Below, piece by piece: positions 45,994 through 56,038 of a DNA stretch of 64,000 nt; the first letter of the stretch is position 1, and each line of letters opens with the position of its first letter. The translations under genes were made by a program, and so were the position numbers. The DNA is taken from positions 1 to 64,000 of the forward strand of contig JAHEBQ010000011.1 of assembly GCA_024642205.1 (NCBI GenBank). The letters run 5' to 3'. The DNA is from Planctomycetaceae bacterium. Its GTDB lineage: Bacteria > Planctomycetota > Planctomycetia > Pirellulales > Pirellulaceae. The notes under the pieces were generated by a model, which was not told the DNA's origin, ran no database searches, and saw only the letters and a program-made list of their open reading frames with translations.

Positions 45994-47928
45994 CTAGGTG
46001 CTTTCCTCCTGATCACCGCCGGGTTCGCCCATTCCCAATTGCTTCATCTTCCGATACAGATTCGATCGATGGAGTCCCATTTTCTCGGCCGCGTCGGTCA
46101 TGTTGCCATTGGATCGGTCGATGTGGCGGCGGATATAGTCGACCTGGAATTGCCGGGTCGCTTCGGTGAGCGGCAAATCCATGGGAATGGCCGATTCGTT
46201 CGAGGCTGGCGAGTTGACGAAATCAAGATCCTCCGTGTCAATTTTCTGGCCATCGGTCAAATAGGCCACACGTTCCATCATGTTTCGCAATTCACGAATG
46301 TTCCCTGGCCAGGCGTGTCCGAGCAGTCGTTTTTTTGCCGAGGCTGAAATCGTTGGCGTCTCGCGTCGTGCTTTGGCGCAAAACTGGCTGAGAAAGTGCT
46401 CCGCCAACATCAGGATATCGTCACCCCGATCCCGCAACGGGGGTAGTTCGATTGGAACGACATTCAAGCGAAAATAAAGATCCTGACGAAACTTCCGTTC
46501 CGATATCAGATCCGTCAACTCCTGATTGGTCGCCGCAACGACGCGTGCATTGGTGGGTATCGGAATCGAACCCCCGACGCGAACGACAGTTTTTGCTTCC
46601 AACACACGCAACAGTTTCGACTGACCGTCAAGGCTCATGTCACCAATTTCGTCGAGGAACAGTGTTCCGTTGTTGGCCAACTCGAACTTGCCTTCCCGTG
46701 CCTGGTGGGCGTCAGTGAAGGCTCCTTTTTCGTGGCCAAACAACTCACTTTCGAGCAGCGACTGGCTGATCGCAGCGCAGTTTACCGCCACCAAAACCTC
46801 ATCGCGGCGTTGACTCAAGTAATGAATCATCTGGGCGACGACTTCTTTTCCGGTACCGTTCTCACCGGTTATGAGCACGACCAAATCGGTATTGGCGACT
46901 TTCTCGATGGTGTTTTTCAATTTCTCGATCGCCGGGCACTGGCCGATCAGCTGGACTTGTCCAGCTGCTTGGGCTGCTACTTTCCTTTTGGAAGTAACCA
47001 GTTCTTCGACGTGCTGGGTGTTGTCGATTGCGACGGCGGCATGGGCCGCCAGTTCGCACAGCGCGATTTCATCTTCATCGGTGAAATTGCCCTCGATCCG
47101 GTTAATCAGTTCGAAAGCTCCGATCGTTTTGCCGGCCTGGTCCTTCATCGGAACGCACAGAATCGTCCGTGTCTGAAACCCGAGTTGCTGGTCAACATCG
47201 CGGTGGATTTGCTCCTGTTCGGACGTAACGTCGAAATCCACGCGAGCGGGTCGACCGGACACGATGACCTGGCCTACAACACCGGCATTGAAAGGAATCC
47301 GGATCTCGCCACTTTCAACACCGAGTGCCGGTTTGCCAATCAATGAACCCGAGTTGGAATCCGGCAAAAAGATCGTCGCACGTTCGGCTCCCAGCAGGCG
47401 CGTGGCGGCCTGGGCGATCTGCTCCAGTAGTTGATCGGTTTCCCGCGACTGATTCCAGTGAACCGTCATTTCCAATATGGCTTCCAGTCGTTGGACACGT
47501 CGTGCCTGACTGGACCGGCGTTTGAACGATTCGAGTGCCAACCCGATGGCTGCGGTCATCGAGTCGAACCGGGCGGGATCGATCGCGGCATCACAGGCCA
47601 ACAAGCGGCCAGATCGGTTGGGTCGAAACAGTGGAGCTGCCGTCCAGCCATCGGCATGTTGGCAAAACTCCGTATCGAGTGTGTCGGCCAGCAGATCGGC
47701 GGGCAGCCCATTTCCTTCGCCAGCGTGCGCGATTACCCGCCACTGGCCTTTGACGCCCTGAACCAGAACGACCCCATTCGAGCCGACTAAATCCTTGATC
47801 ATTTGCAGCGCGGACGCCAAAAATTCGCTTTCGACCGCCGATTCCAGTGATAGATCGATCAACCGAACCAGCAGGTTTGAGCCGCCAGGCGCGGAATTAA
47901 TTCGCTCCGATTGGACTTCAAGAGACAT
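45994..47928 (-). CDS. GAF-domain sigma-54-dependent transcriptional activator
   Basis: A 644-residue activator. Residues about 1-150 form a poorly conserved sensory region, residues about 155-310 a GAF domain (LGAERATIFLPDSN to LVTSKRK), residues about 325-560 the AAA+ core with GENGTGKEV, GAFTDA (consensus GAFTGA), TLFLDEIGDM, and the C-terminus a Fis-type helix-turn-helix (AAEKMGLHRSNLYRKMKQLGM). The start is moved to MSLEVQSER, 180 bases inside the track frame, because the upstream part has no family features. The gene is divergent from fabI with about 134 bases between. A link to the sigma-54 promoter of amt is possible but not shown. Confidence 0.9.
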   Translation of the reverse strand: MSLEVQSERINSAPGGSNLLVRLIDLSLESAVESEFLASALQMIKDLVGSNGVVLVQGVKGQWRVIAHAGEGNGLPADLLADTLDTEFCQHADGWTAAPLFRPNRSGRLLACDAAIDPARFDSMTAAIGLALESFKRRSSQARRVQRLEAILEMTVHWNQSRETDQLLEQIAQAATRLLGAERATIFLPDSNSGSLIGKPALGVESGEIRIPFNAGVVGQVIVSGRPARVDFDVTSEQEQIHRDVDQQLGFQTRTILCVPMKDQAGKTIGAFELINRIEGNFTDEDEIALCELAAHAAVAIDNTQHVEELVTSKRKVAAQAAGQVQLIGQCPAIEKLKNTIEKVANTDLVVLITGENGTGKEVVAQMIHYLSQRRDEVLVAVNCAAISQSLLESELFGHEKGAFTDAHQAREGKFELANNGTLFLDEIGDMSLDGQSKLLRVLEAKTVVRVGGSIPIPTNARVVAATNQELTDLISERKFRQDLYFRLNVVPIELPPLRDRGDDILMLAEHFLSQFCAKARRETPTISASAKKRLLGHAWPGNIRELRNMMERVAYLTDGQKIDTEDLDFVNSPASNESAIPMDLPLTEATRQFQVDYIRRHIDRSNGNMTDAAEKMGLHRSNLYRKMKQLGMGEPGGDQEEST

Positions 47929-48062
47929 GGTTTCGCGGGGTGGGAATTGTTGCTGGCGGCTAAAACTGTTATCAAATTGAATCGGAAAGAGATCCTCTCT
48001 CGGAATAAGAGCGTAGTCATTTTGAATCGCTCCAACAATCGTATTGAAAAGGGAACCACTTG

Positions 48063-48887
48063 ATGGGTTTGTTCGAAGGCAAAAAAGGATTGATTCTTGG
48101 CGTCGCAAACGATCGTTCGATTGCTTGGGCGGTCGCGAAAAAAATCATGTCCGAAGGTGGCGTTTGCGGTTTCACGCATCTCCCTGACCGCGAGGACGAC
48201 GAAAGGAAGAAAAACCGCCGTCGCGTCGAAAAGTGCTTCGACAAGCTGGAAGGCGAACACAAGCCGGAGTTTCTCGTTCCGCTGGACGTCCAGTGCGACG
48301 AAAATATTGCGGCAGTCATGGAAACAGCCAAAAACGAATTTGGAACCATTGATTTCCTGCTGCACTCGATTGCGTATGCCGACCGCGCTGATCTGGGAGA
48401 TACCATCGACGCCAGCCGCGAGGGATTCAAGCTGGCGATGGACATCAGTTGTTACAGCTTGATCGCCGTCACGAGAGCCGCACGGCCAATTCTCTCGAAG
48501 AATGCTTCCATCGCCTGTATGACTTACTTCGGGGGTGAAAAAATCGTTGCCGGCTATAACCTGATGGGGATCTGCAAGGCGGCCCTGGAGGCGACGACCC
48601 GCTACCTTGCCTACGATCTCGGCCCGAGCGGTGTTCGCGTCAACGCACTGAGCGCCGGACCGCTGAAAACACTGGCCAGTACCGCCGTGGGTGCAGGTGA
48701 CATGCTGAAGATGTATGAACACGTCGCGCCGTTGGGTCGCAACATCGAACATCACGAAGTTGGCAATACCGGAGCGTTTTTGCTGTCCGATATGTCTGAG
48801 GGCATTACCGGTGAAGTGCTTCACGTCGACGCGGGTTACAACGCAATGGGTTCACCAGGGCGGATGATCGATCTGTTGCCAAAGTGA
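48063..48887 (+). CDS. fabI: Enoyl-[acyl-carrier-protein] reductase (NADH)
   Basis: A 274-residue short-chain dehydrogenase of the FabI class, which reduces enoyl-ACP in the last step of each fatty acid elongation round. It begins GLFEGKKGLILGVANDRSIAWAVA, shows the catalytic Tyr-x6-Lys in GYNLMGICK, and AGPLKTLAS in the substrate loop. The length matches the family. The ATG at 48063 is used; the track start is the TTG just before it. It is divergent from the sigma-54 activator gene. Confidence 0.95.
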   Translation: MGLFEGKKGLILGVANDRSIAWAVAKKIMSEGGVCGFTHLPDREDDERKKNRRRVEKCFDKLEGEHKPEFLVPLDVQCDENIAAVMETAKNEFGTIDFLLHSIAYADRADLGDTIDASREGFKLAMDISCYSLIAVTRAARPILSKNASIACMTYFGGEKIVAGYNLMGICKAALEATTRYLAYDLGPSGVRVNALSAGPLKTLASTAVGAGDMLKMYEHVAPLGRNIEHHEVGNTGAFLLSDMSEGITGEVLHVDAGYNAMGSPGRMIDLLPK

Positions 48888-49014
48888 GCGGCGACAAGAA
48901 TGGTTGCCGGAATTTACGGCACCAGCGAATTGAGCGGTGCGAGCCTTTTGTCCGGGGTCATCATTTCGCCCCGGAACCAAAATGGGATCGACAACCGGGC
49001 ATCGCGATGGCTCG

Positions 49015-49656
49015 CTAGTTACTCACTCTCAGAGTCGAACGATCGGCGATCTCCTGGCGTTTCTGGGCGTAGTACAGGAGAAAATTGGCTCTTGGATCGA
49101 ACACGCGTATATCCTGGCCCACATCTTCGGGGTGTGGGGTCAGCGTGTATTCCTTGAACAGGCCTTTCGCCTTGCCCGCCGAGAGCGCGCCCCGGGAGCG
49201 ACTTTGAATGAATGCGAGCCACATTCGGTCGGGAAGCGATCCCATGTCGGATTTGGGAACATTTTGAGCGTAGGTGTTTGGTTTCAGTGGCGCCATCTGC
49301 AACGTGAAAAACGAAAAACAGATGAAGACGCACGCGATCCAGATAGAGAGTACGGATCGGCCGACCAGTTCCGTGATAGTGTCGAATTTCAGGCGATAGG
49401 CGCTGGCGACGTCCGTAATACCGCGCAAGATAAAGAAAGCCAGAAGGAATACCGCCCAGACAGCAAGAAAATCGTAAAGCGATCGGTAGGTCCTGTTGAC
49501 GTCGAGTAACCGGTCGGCAACGGGTTCATAAATGCTGCTGGCCAGCATCGCTGCTAACAGCAGATTGACCAGGGTGATCAAGTTACTCCAGAGACCGAAC
49601 CACCAGGTGCTGGCAACGACCAGGACGAATAACATTATGGCGATGAGAGTCAGCAT
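49015..49656 (-). CDS. CvpA-like integral membrane protein
   Basis: A 213-residue protein with four membrane helices in the first 125 residues (MLTLIAIMLFVLVVASTWW, LITLVNLLLAAMLASSIY, FLAVWAVFLLAFFILRG, SVLSIWIACVFICFSFF) in the style of the CvpA family, and a soluble tail of about 85 residues. It is the last gene of the minus-strand row pilT-like, GspE-like A, GspE-like B, with a 96-base gap before it. CvpA proteins in other bacteria are linked to envelope integrity. Family assignment is by topology and a few residues only. Confidence 0.65.
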   Translation of the reverse strand: MLTLIAIMLFVLVVASTWWFGLWSNLITLVNLLLAAMLASSIYEPVADRLLDVNRTYRSLYDFLAVWAVFLLAFFILRGITDVASAYRLKFDTITELVGRSVLSIWIACVFICFSFFTLQMAPLKPNTYAQNVPKSDMGSLPDRMWLAFIQSRSRGALSAGKAKGLFKEYTLTPHPEDVGQDIRVFDPRANFLLYYAQKRQEIADRSTLRVSN

Positions 49657-49752
49657 CTTCGGCTTTCGGTTGGTAGGTTAACGCCAGTGGCTCACTAGTT
49701 ATCCCAGGATATTGGCTGGCCTGAGGCGAATGCCTGCGGCTCACGAACTCGA

Positions 49753-51051
49753 CTACGATTTCAAAACGCGCTGCAACTCCTCGACGGATGTCCTTCCGCT
49801 GGCGACCATCACAATTCCTTCCATCTGCATGGAAATATGTCCGTGTCGTTTCGCGATGGCGGACAGCTGACCGGCTTGTGGTTTGTGGACCAAGGCGTTG
49901 CGCAGTTCGGGATTGATTACCAGCATTTCAAACAACCCCGTGCGGCCCCGGTACCCGATCCCCGAGCACTTCGGACACGGCTCAATTTCTTTTTCGTTCT
50001 CGTCGACCATTCCGGGTTGAAAAACAAAGGGCTTGTACAGTTGAGCCACACGACCTGGTGGCAAACCCAGTTTCTGCAGCAACGTCGGGTGCGGTTGGAA
50101 ACCGATTTTGCATGTCTCGCAAAGCAATCGAATCAGCCGCATGGAAACGACGCAGGTTAATATCTCGGCAAACTTCTCGACATCCGGTTTCAGCAACAGG
50201 ACACGCAGCATCGCGTCAATGCAGTGTTTTCCGGGGATCCGGGTAAACATCGGAATCCGCCTTTTGTTCGACAGATCGATGATCTGGTTCAACAGGTCGC
50301 CGTCGCTCAGTTCCGGAAACGCCAGGACATCCGGTTGCTTGAGCAGGAGCTGCGTGATCGGCGACATGGCGTTTTCGCCCTTGGCCGGATCGAACTCGAC
50401 GGGATAAATATTGATGACTTCAGGTTCGAGTTGCCCTTTTTCTTCAATCACGAAATAGTCGCGAGTCAGTCGATCGCAGGCGTCCAGGACACCGCGCCAG
50501 GCAGTGGTGTATCCCTCGCCGGGAACGGCGGAAACCAGCACCATTCCCGTTTTTGGATCATTGAGAATTGGCTGGAGCTGTTTGATCATGCTGGCGCGCA
50601 TGCCCAGCTGTTGGGCCGTGTCGAGGGGCGGTCGCTTATAGTCCAGGTAAAGTGCCACGCGCTCGCCAGATTGAATGCCCTGCGAAACGAGCTTGAATTT
50701 TTGTCGGTTTTTGAGGTACATCGTCCCGAAACTCCCTTCCTGGCGCGCCCGACGTTCGCGGTAGTCGAGTCCGGCCAGCTGTTTGAGAGTCGCCAGGAGG
50801 TAGTCTCCCGTCTCACGATCCATCGGAGTTCCGGAATGCCAAAGTCCATCAATTTGAAAACGGAGCACGACCTGCTGGGGGTTAAAGTCCAGGACGGTAA
50901 CATCGGCGTCTTTGATAATGGCTTCGGCGACCAATTCGGTGGCGGGTTCAAAACCAGGCGATGGCTTGACGATTTTCAAGTTCGTTTTCTGCTCTTGAGG
51001 CGTGGCTCCGGCGGCAGTGAATTCGATCGGCGGTATGAATTCGTCAGGCAT
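49753..51051 (-). CDS. GspE/PilB-like pseudo-ATPase, soluble (protein B)
   Basis: A 432-residue protein with the layout of a type II secretion/type IV pilus ATPase. Recognisable parts are the N2-like domain (QSGERVALYLDY, residues about 130-150), the C-terminal zinc site CETCKIG and CPKCSGIGYRGRTGLFE. The catalytic motifs are altered: Walker A reads AVPGEGYTT (residues 175-183), so the essential Lys is Tyr181; Walker B, normally DPDIILVGEIRD, reads QPDVLAFPELSD; the His box is gone. It is therefore probably not an ATPase and may act as a scaffold or regulator. It follows protein A by 60 bases in the same operon. Confidence 0.88.
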   Translation of the reverse strand: MPDEFIPPIEFTAAGATPQEQKTNLKIVKPSPGFEPATELVAEAIIKDADVTVLDFNPQQVVLRFQIDGLWHSGTPMDRETGDYLLATLKQLAGLDYRERRARQEGSFGTMYLKNRQKFKLVSQGIQSGERVALYLDYKRPPLDTAQQLGMRASMIKQLQPILNDPKTGMVLVSAVPGEGYTTAWRGVLDACDRLTRDYFVIEEKGQLEPEVINIYPVEFDPAKGENAMSPITQLLLKQPDVLAFPELSDGDLLNQIIDLSNKRRIPMFTRIPGKHCIDAMLRVLLLKPDVEKFAEILTCVVSMRLIRLLCETCKIGFQPHPTLLQKLGLPPGRVAQLYKPFVFQPGMVDENEKEIEPCPKCSGIGYRGRTGLFEMLVINPELRNALVHKPQAGQLSAIAKRHGHISMQMEGIVMVASGRTSVEELQRVLKS

Positions 51052-51111
51052 GAATTAGGTTCGTCGTTTGAGTGAAAAAAAGTGGGTTCGTCGTCTGGAG
51101 AGCGGCTTTGT

Positions 51112-52884
51112 TTAAGGCTGTTCCTTCAGCACTCGCTGGGCTTCCGCCAACGACGTCACGCCCAACAACACGAGCTTGTAGGCCTGGTTGGCAATCGATT
51201 TCTTGCCAAGTTTGACAGCTGCCTGTTCAACGGCTGCGATCTGCGGGTTGTTTTTGATGAAAACACGGAGATTGTCATCTAGCGAAATCATCTCGAATAC
51301 CGCAATCCGGCCGATGTAGCCAATTCCACCACACGTTTCACAGGGGGGAAATTCGATCTCTCGCCCTTTTTCATCGACCCGCTGTTCGGGTGGCGGGAGT
51401 TTCCAGGGATTGTAGATCGTACCCTGTGTTTTTGGGTCACCCCCGAGTTGCTCGATGACTTTGGGTTGGACCCGTACTTCGACGCGGCAGGCTGTACACA
51501 AGCGCCGGAGCAACCGTTGGCAGATAATGTTGTTCATCGCCTGCAGGAATTGCTCCTGATTCCCTGCCAGGGAATACATCCGAAGAAGTGCCTCGGCTGC
51601 CGACTTGGCTTGAGTCCGCAACAACAGTGAACGGTTCTGCTTGACCACCTGGAGTGTCAGGAGATCCATCGCTTCCTTGTTTTCGACCTGTGGAATGGCC
51701 AACATGTCCGGTTGGGTCAACAACATGGTTTTGAGGACATAGACCTGGTTCTTTTCCGTCGATTTCTCATAACGATGGATCACGATGTTTTCCAGCACCG
51801 TTTCGGTCTCTTCCTCCGTGATCACGGCGACACAGTCGCGCGTCAGCCGGTCGGCAGTGACCAGTGCCCCTTGCCACGACGATGTCAGACCGCCTCCGGG
51901 CGGAGCCGAAATGATTGTGCCACCGGGTTTGTCGACGGACTTTTTGAATCGTTCAACCATCTCGGGGAACATGCCCAGTTGCGACAGGGATAGCGCTTCT
52001 TTGGCGGTGATGTCGTATTTGATTTGAACGCGTTCGCCGGTCGGAACACCTTGGGACGTGACGGTGATCACCGCTTTCCCAAGTTCCGATTTGAATGAAA
52101 GTTTGGCTGACTGGCGGGCGCGACGCTCAGCGGGTTTCAGTCCCGCCAGATACTTCAGGCTGGCCAACACCGCGTCGCCGGTTTCGCGATCCCACGAATC
52201 CAGCGGGTGCCACGTACCATCGACGAGAATTCGCATGGACACGGCGTCGCGCGTGAAGTCCATCAATAACTGCTCGGTTCGCTTGAACTGCGTCTCGTGG
52301 AGCAGTGATTTGAGTTCCGTGAAGCCACCGGTCTGCCGGGCGCGAATCAAGTTGGCCTGTTTTTCAGCCGGATCGCTGCCGCCGGGACTGAAATCAATGA
52401 AAGCGCCTTCGTCCTGCGGCAGTGCTTCCGCGGCCGGAACTTCACCTGGTTTGAGCTTGAGGTGCTGTTTGATCGAGGCATCGGCTTTAAACCGGCTCCG
52501 TCGGATGAAAAAGTACGTCAGAAACGGAACGAAGGAAAGGACGAGGTAAACGGGAAAGCCTGCCATGAAAAACGGAACGGAAATCACGACCAGAAACCCA
52601 ATCAGGAAGCAAAAAACAACGATCGGATTCCAGATTTCCGACGGAAGTCTGGTGCGACCGCCGATTTTCATCGTATCGCGATTGATCCAGTCGGCGACAC
52701 GAACCCACAGCAAAAACACAAGCGCGATCAACAACAGCTTCCACCAGGAAAGATAGCCACCGGGACCACGCTCGAAATTCTGTGCGTTGTCGAGGCCCTG
52801 GGCCAACAATTTGTCAGCAAACGGTACGAGCAAAATCGCGACCGTCGCCGCCAGCAAAAATACCAGTCGATAGCGGCGAGCCAT
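51112..52884 (-). CDS. GspE/PilB-like pseudo-ATPase with N-terminal membrane helices (protein A)
   Basis: A 590-residue protein that combines about three to four N-terminal membrane helices (residues about 7-30, 44-63, 90-135) with a GspE-like C-terminal part. As in protein B, conserved structural features remain (GERVQIKYDI, the zinc site CTACRVE and CETCGGIGYIGRIAVFE), but Walker A reads APPGGGLTS with Leu333 in place of Lys, and Walker B reads QPDMLAIPQVEN. A membrane-embedded form of this ATPase family is unusual. Its start codon overlaps the pilT-like stop by one base (TAATG). It may dock or regulate a secretion or pilus machine together with protein B. Confidence 0.88.
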   Translation of the reverse strand: MARRYRLVFLLAATVAILLVPFADKLLAQGLDNAQNFERGPGGYLSWWKLLLIALVFLLWVRVADWINRDTMKIGGRTRLPSEIWNPIVVFCFLIGFLVVISVPFFMAGFPVYLVLSFVPFLTYFFIRRSRFKADASIKQHLKLKPGEVPAAEALPQDEGAFIDFSPGGSDPAEKQANLIRARQTGGFTELKSLLHETQFKRTEQLLMDFTRDAVSMRILVDGTWHPLDSWDRETGDAVLASLKYLAGLKPAERRARQSAKLSFKSELGKAVITVTSQGVPTGERVQIKYDITAKEALSLSQLGMFPEMVERFKKSVDKPGGTIISAPPGGGLTSSWQGALVTADRLTRDCVAVITEEETETVLENIVIHRYEKSTEKNQVYVLKTMLLTQPDMLAIPQVENKEAMDLLTLQVVKQNRSLLLRTQAKSAAEALLRMYSLAGNQEQFLQAMNNIICQRLLRRLCTACRVEVRVQPKVIEQLGGDPKTQGTIYNPWKLPPPEQRVDEKGREIEFPPCETCGGIGYIGRIAVFEMISLDDNLRVFIKNNPQIAAVEQAAVKLGKKSIANQAYKLVLLGVTSLAEAQRVLKEQP

Positions 52885-54125
52885 TAAATAATTCCAGGTT
52901 GCGAAACGTCGATGCCTTTGAGCTTCATCTTCAGTTCTTCTTTGTTGGGTGCGACCTGGAACGCCGTGGGACGGTCGATGAGTTCGTCATCGATCAGGCC
53001 TTTGAGGCTCATCGTAAAGTCCTGCATGCCTTCCTCCGCACCGATCCGAATTGCGTCACTCAGGTTGTGGTCGCGTTCTTCAAGGATCAACTTCTTGACG
53101 GTCGGGTTGAACGTCATGATTTCACACGTCGGAACCCGTCCGATTTTGGGGTCAATGGCTTTGAGCAGCTTCTGAGCCACAATCGCCTTCATGTTCATGG
53201 CGATGGCACCCCGGATCGCGCCGTGCATTTCTTCGGGGAACAGATCGAGAATACGTCCGATCGTCGACGGCGCGGTCGAGGCGTGAATGGTCCCGAACAC
53301 CAAGTGCCCGGTTTCCGCGGCGTGAATCGCCGTCATGAAGGTCTCTTCGTCTCGCAGTTCGCCGACGAGGATGATGTCCGGGTCTTCACGAACCGCGTGC
53401 TTCATGCCGACACCAAAATCGACGACGTCGATTCCGACTTCACGCTGGTTGATCAGGCACTTGTCATCGGTGAACACGAATTCAATCGGGTCTTCCAGCG
53501 TGAGAATGTGTTTTGAGTAGATGCGATTGATGTAGTTCAACATCGATGCGATCGTGGTACTCTTGCCCGAGCCGGTGACACCTGCGAGCAGGATCATTCC
53601 CTGATCAAAATGACACAGCGTTTCCATTGCCGGAGGCAGGTAGAGGCCTTCGAAGTTCGGAATGAAATTGTTCACACGCCGTGCCACCAGTCCGATTTTT
53701 CCCAGCTGTTGAAGCATGTTGACACGGAATCGCCAATTTACACCGTCGACATCGATTGTGTACGCAAAGTCAGCTCCGCCCTCGTGATCGAAAATATCGC
53801 GAGTCCGCTCGTTCATCATGGGAAACAACAGTCGAGCCATTTCTTCGACTTCGACCGGTGCCCGGTTCAGTTCTTTCAACGTGCCGTTGACGCGGACGAT
53901 CGGCGGTTTGCCTACTTTCATGTGAAGGTCGGAACCTTCGAGCTTGACCAGGGCCCGCAGGTACTTATCAACCGGTTTTTCGGTTTGCTTTTCGACAAAC
54001 CGGCTGACCATTCGCTCAACCGCCTCATCTTCACGCTCTTGCAGCGTCTTGCCGTTAGAAACGCCGTTCGACGCGTCCGAGCTTTTCGTTTGAGAGTTCG
54101 GTGTTTTTTCTTTCGGCTTGGACAT
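52884..54125 (-). CDS. pilT: PilT-like twitching/retraction ATPase
   Basis: A 413-residue ATPase of the PilT/GspE superfamily with intact catalytic motifs: Walker A GVTGSGKSTT, Asp box EDPIEFVF, Walker B DPDIILVGELRDEET and His box TGHLVFGTIHAS. The N-terminal domain (LVKLEGSDLHMKVGKPPIVRVNG) is PilT-like, and there is no zinc site. An extra charged N-terminal extension of about 50 residues is present. PilT drives retraction of type IV pili. No pilin or PilC/GspF gene is visible in the window, and the two following genes are GspE pseudo-ATPases, so its partner machine is uncertain. Confidence 0.9.
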   Translation of the reverse strand: MSKPKEKTPNSQTKSSDASNGVSNGKTLQEREDEAVERMVSRFVEKQTEKPVDKYLRALVKLEGSDLHMKVGKPPIVRVNGTLKELNRAPVEVEEMARLLFPMMNERTRDIFDHEGGADFAYTIDVDGVNWRFRVNMLQQLGKIGLVARRVNNFIPNFEGLYLPPAMETLCHFDQGMILLAGVTGSGKSTTIASMLNYINRIYSKHILTLEDPIEFVFTDDKCLINQREVGIDVVDFGVGMKHAVREDPDIILVGELRDEETFMTAIHAAETGHLVFGTIHASTAPSTIGRILDLFPEEMHGAIRGAIAMNMKAIVAQKLLKAIDPKIGRVPTCEIMTFNPTVKKLILEERDHNLSDAIRIGAEEGMQDFTMSLKGLIDDELIDRPTAFQVAPNKEELKMKLKGIDVSQPGII

Positions 54126-54656
54126 CGTGATTCTTCCAATATATGTTGAACTGACGAAACGGTCAGTGATCTGGTCCGTCTATCCACTTTTCAAACGATC
54201 CGTTTGAAGTTTCTCAAAGTTCGGCCAGCCTATCACGGTTCTGGACCTCAGCGTCCATGGCGATCTATTTCGTAAATGCTGGCAGCGGGAGACTTTGTGC
54301 CCCAACGCGGCGGATGTTCGCTGCGTTAATCATAACTTCTGAATAATACCAGTTGGGGCAAATTGAAACCGATCTTTTACTTTAGGCGGGGCCGGGAAAA
54401 CGGTCAACCAATCCACGGTTTTTACCGACAATTCGCCAAAATAATCGTTATCATCCTGCCAGTTGACGTTCGCCGCACCGGTCCGGGTTGCCAGTCGCCG
54501 AAAAGGCCGTGATCGGTCCAATCCACGTTCTCTTCGGACGTTCATACCGGCTCGACCGCTTGACCAGATTCCGCCGGAGTAAACAATCAGATGGTTGAGA
54601 AATCTCAACTGGCAACCAGTAATTTTTCGCCCCAACTAACGGCAAGACACGATTCC
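54126..54656. other. Divergent gene-free interval
   Basis: About 530 bases between the pilT-like gene (minus) and prfB (plus). No RNA gene, repeat or strong promoter stands out; short frames on both strands (54330-54635) lack protein-like composition. Confidence 0.45.
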
Positions 54657-55758
54657 ATGGATTCCGAACTAACCGACCGATCGCAAGCGATTCTTCAGCG
54701 CATCACGCAACTTCGAGACAGTCTTTGACTACGATGCAAAACGAACGTCCATTGCCGGGATAGAAGCACAGATGGCGGCCCCCAATTTTTGGGATAATCA
54801 GGAGTCTGCCCAGGAAACGGTCGGGCGTCTCAAATCAGTGAAAGCCATTGTGGATCCGATGACCGAGCTCAATGCATCCGGTGAGGATCTTGAAGCCTTG
54901 ATCGAAATGGCGGAAGAAGACCGCTCGATCGAGACCGAAATTCGCCGGGAAATTGAGTCGTTGGAAGAACGACTGGACCGTCTTGAACTCAAGGCACTGC
55001 TCAATGGCCCGTACGACAATTCCGGGGCAATTCTGACGATCCACGCCCGTGATGGCGGCACCGATGCAAATGACTGGGCCGAGATGATGCTTCGCATGTA
55101 TACGTCATGGGCTCAGAAAAACGATTACGAAGTTGTTTTGTTCGATCGCAATGACAATGACGAAGCCGGCATCAATAGCGCTTCGATCGCGATTCGCGGC
55201 CCGATGGCCTACGGCTATCTCAAAAGCGAAACCGGTTTGCATCGCCTGGTCAGAATCAGCCCTTTCAATTCCGAAGGCAAGCGTCAAACGAGTTTCGCAG
55301 CGGTCGATGTCTCCCCGGAGATTTCTGATAACGTCGAGATCGACATCGATGAGAAAGATGTGCGCGTCGATACCTTTCGCGCCAGTGGAGCTGGTGGACA
55401 ACACGTCAATAAAACCGACAGTGCGATTCGGCTGACACATCTTCCCACCGCGACCGTCGTCCAATGTCAAAGCCAACGCAGCCAGCATAAGAATCGGGCC
55501 CAAGCCTGGAAAATGCTGCGCGCACAACTGGCCCGCTTGCAGGACGAGAAGCGGGAGGCCGAAGAAGCTGTCAAATACCAAAACAAATCCCGTGTCGGAT
55601 TCGGATCGCAAATCCGCAACTACTTTCAACACCCCGACCAGCGCGTCAAGGATACGCGAACCGGTTACAGCATGGGCGACTTCCACAAGGTTCTCGATGG
55701 AGAAATCCAGGGCTTCCTCGATGCGTTGCTGAACTGGCGTGCGAAAACAGAACGCTAG
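54657..55758 (+). CDS. prfB: Peptide chain release factor 2 with programmed +1 frameshift
   Basis: The ORF track shows only the downstream part (from 54772). The true gene starts at ATG 54657: 23 codons ending in CTT are followed by an in-frame TGA at 54726, and a +1 slip at CTT-TGA-C continues in the frame GAC-TAC-GAT (DYDAKR), giving about 366 residues, the usual RF2 length. The SPF anticodon-like tripeptide (RISPFNSEG) and the GGQ catalytic motif (GAGGQHVNKTDSAIRLTH) are present. RF2 releases peptides at TGA and TAA, and the frameshift lets RF2 level control its own synthesis. No clear Shine-Dalgarno-like AGGGGG stimulates the site, unlike in E. coli. Confidence 0.95.
54724..54729 (+). promoter_or_regulatory. 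prfB: prfB programmed frameshift site
   Basis: T-TTGAC within CTTTGAC: the in-frame TGA stop (54726-54728) with C following is the weak-termination context used for RF2 autoregulation. Confidence 0.9.
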
Positions 55759-56038
55759 CGCACCTTCAAGATTTTTTTGGGTAGCGGACGAGGTCGCAAG
55801 CCCTTTTGTTCTAGAATACGAGGACTCGTCGCCTCCTCCACTACATCCAACCCTGGTTCCTGGATATCACAGAACCTTAGTTGGTACCGGCCCGGGTGGA
55901 CGGCGGTGGAATCACTTCCCGAAAACGTCTGCAGGCGAGCCGCATTCGCTCGCTTGGGGGTACGAAACATGGTGGCCACTTGATTTGTGAATCTTACCCG
56001 CGATGGTTGCCATCTTTTCAGGCTGCTCATGGCATGCC

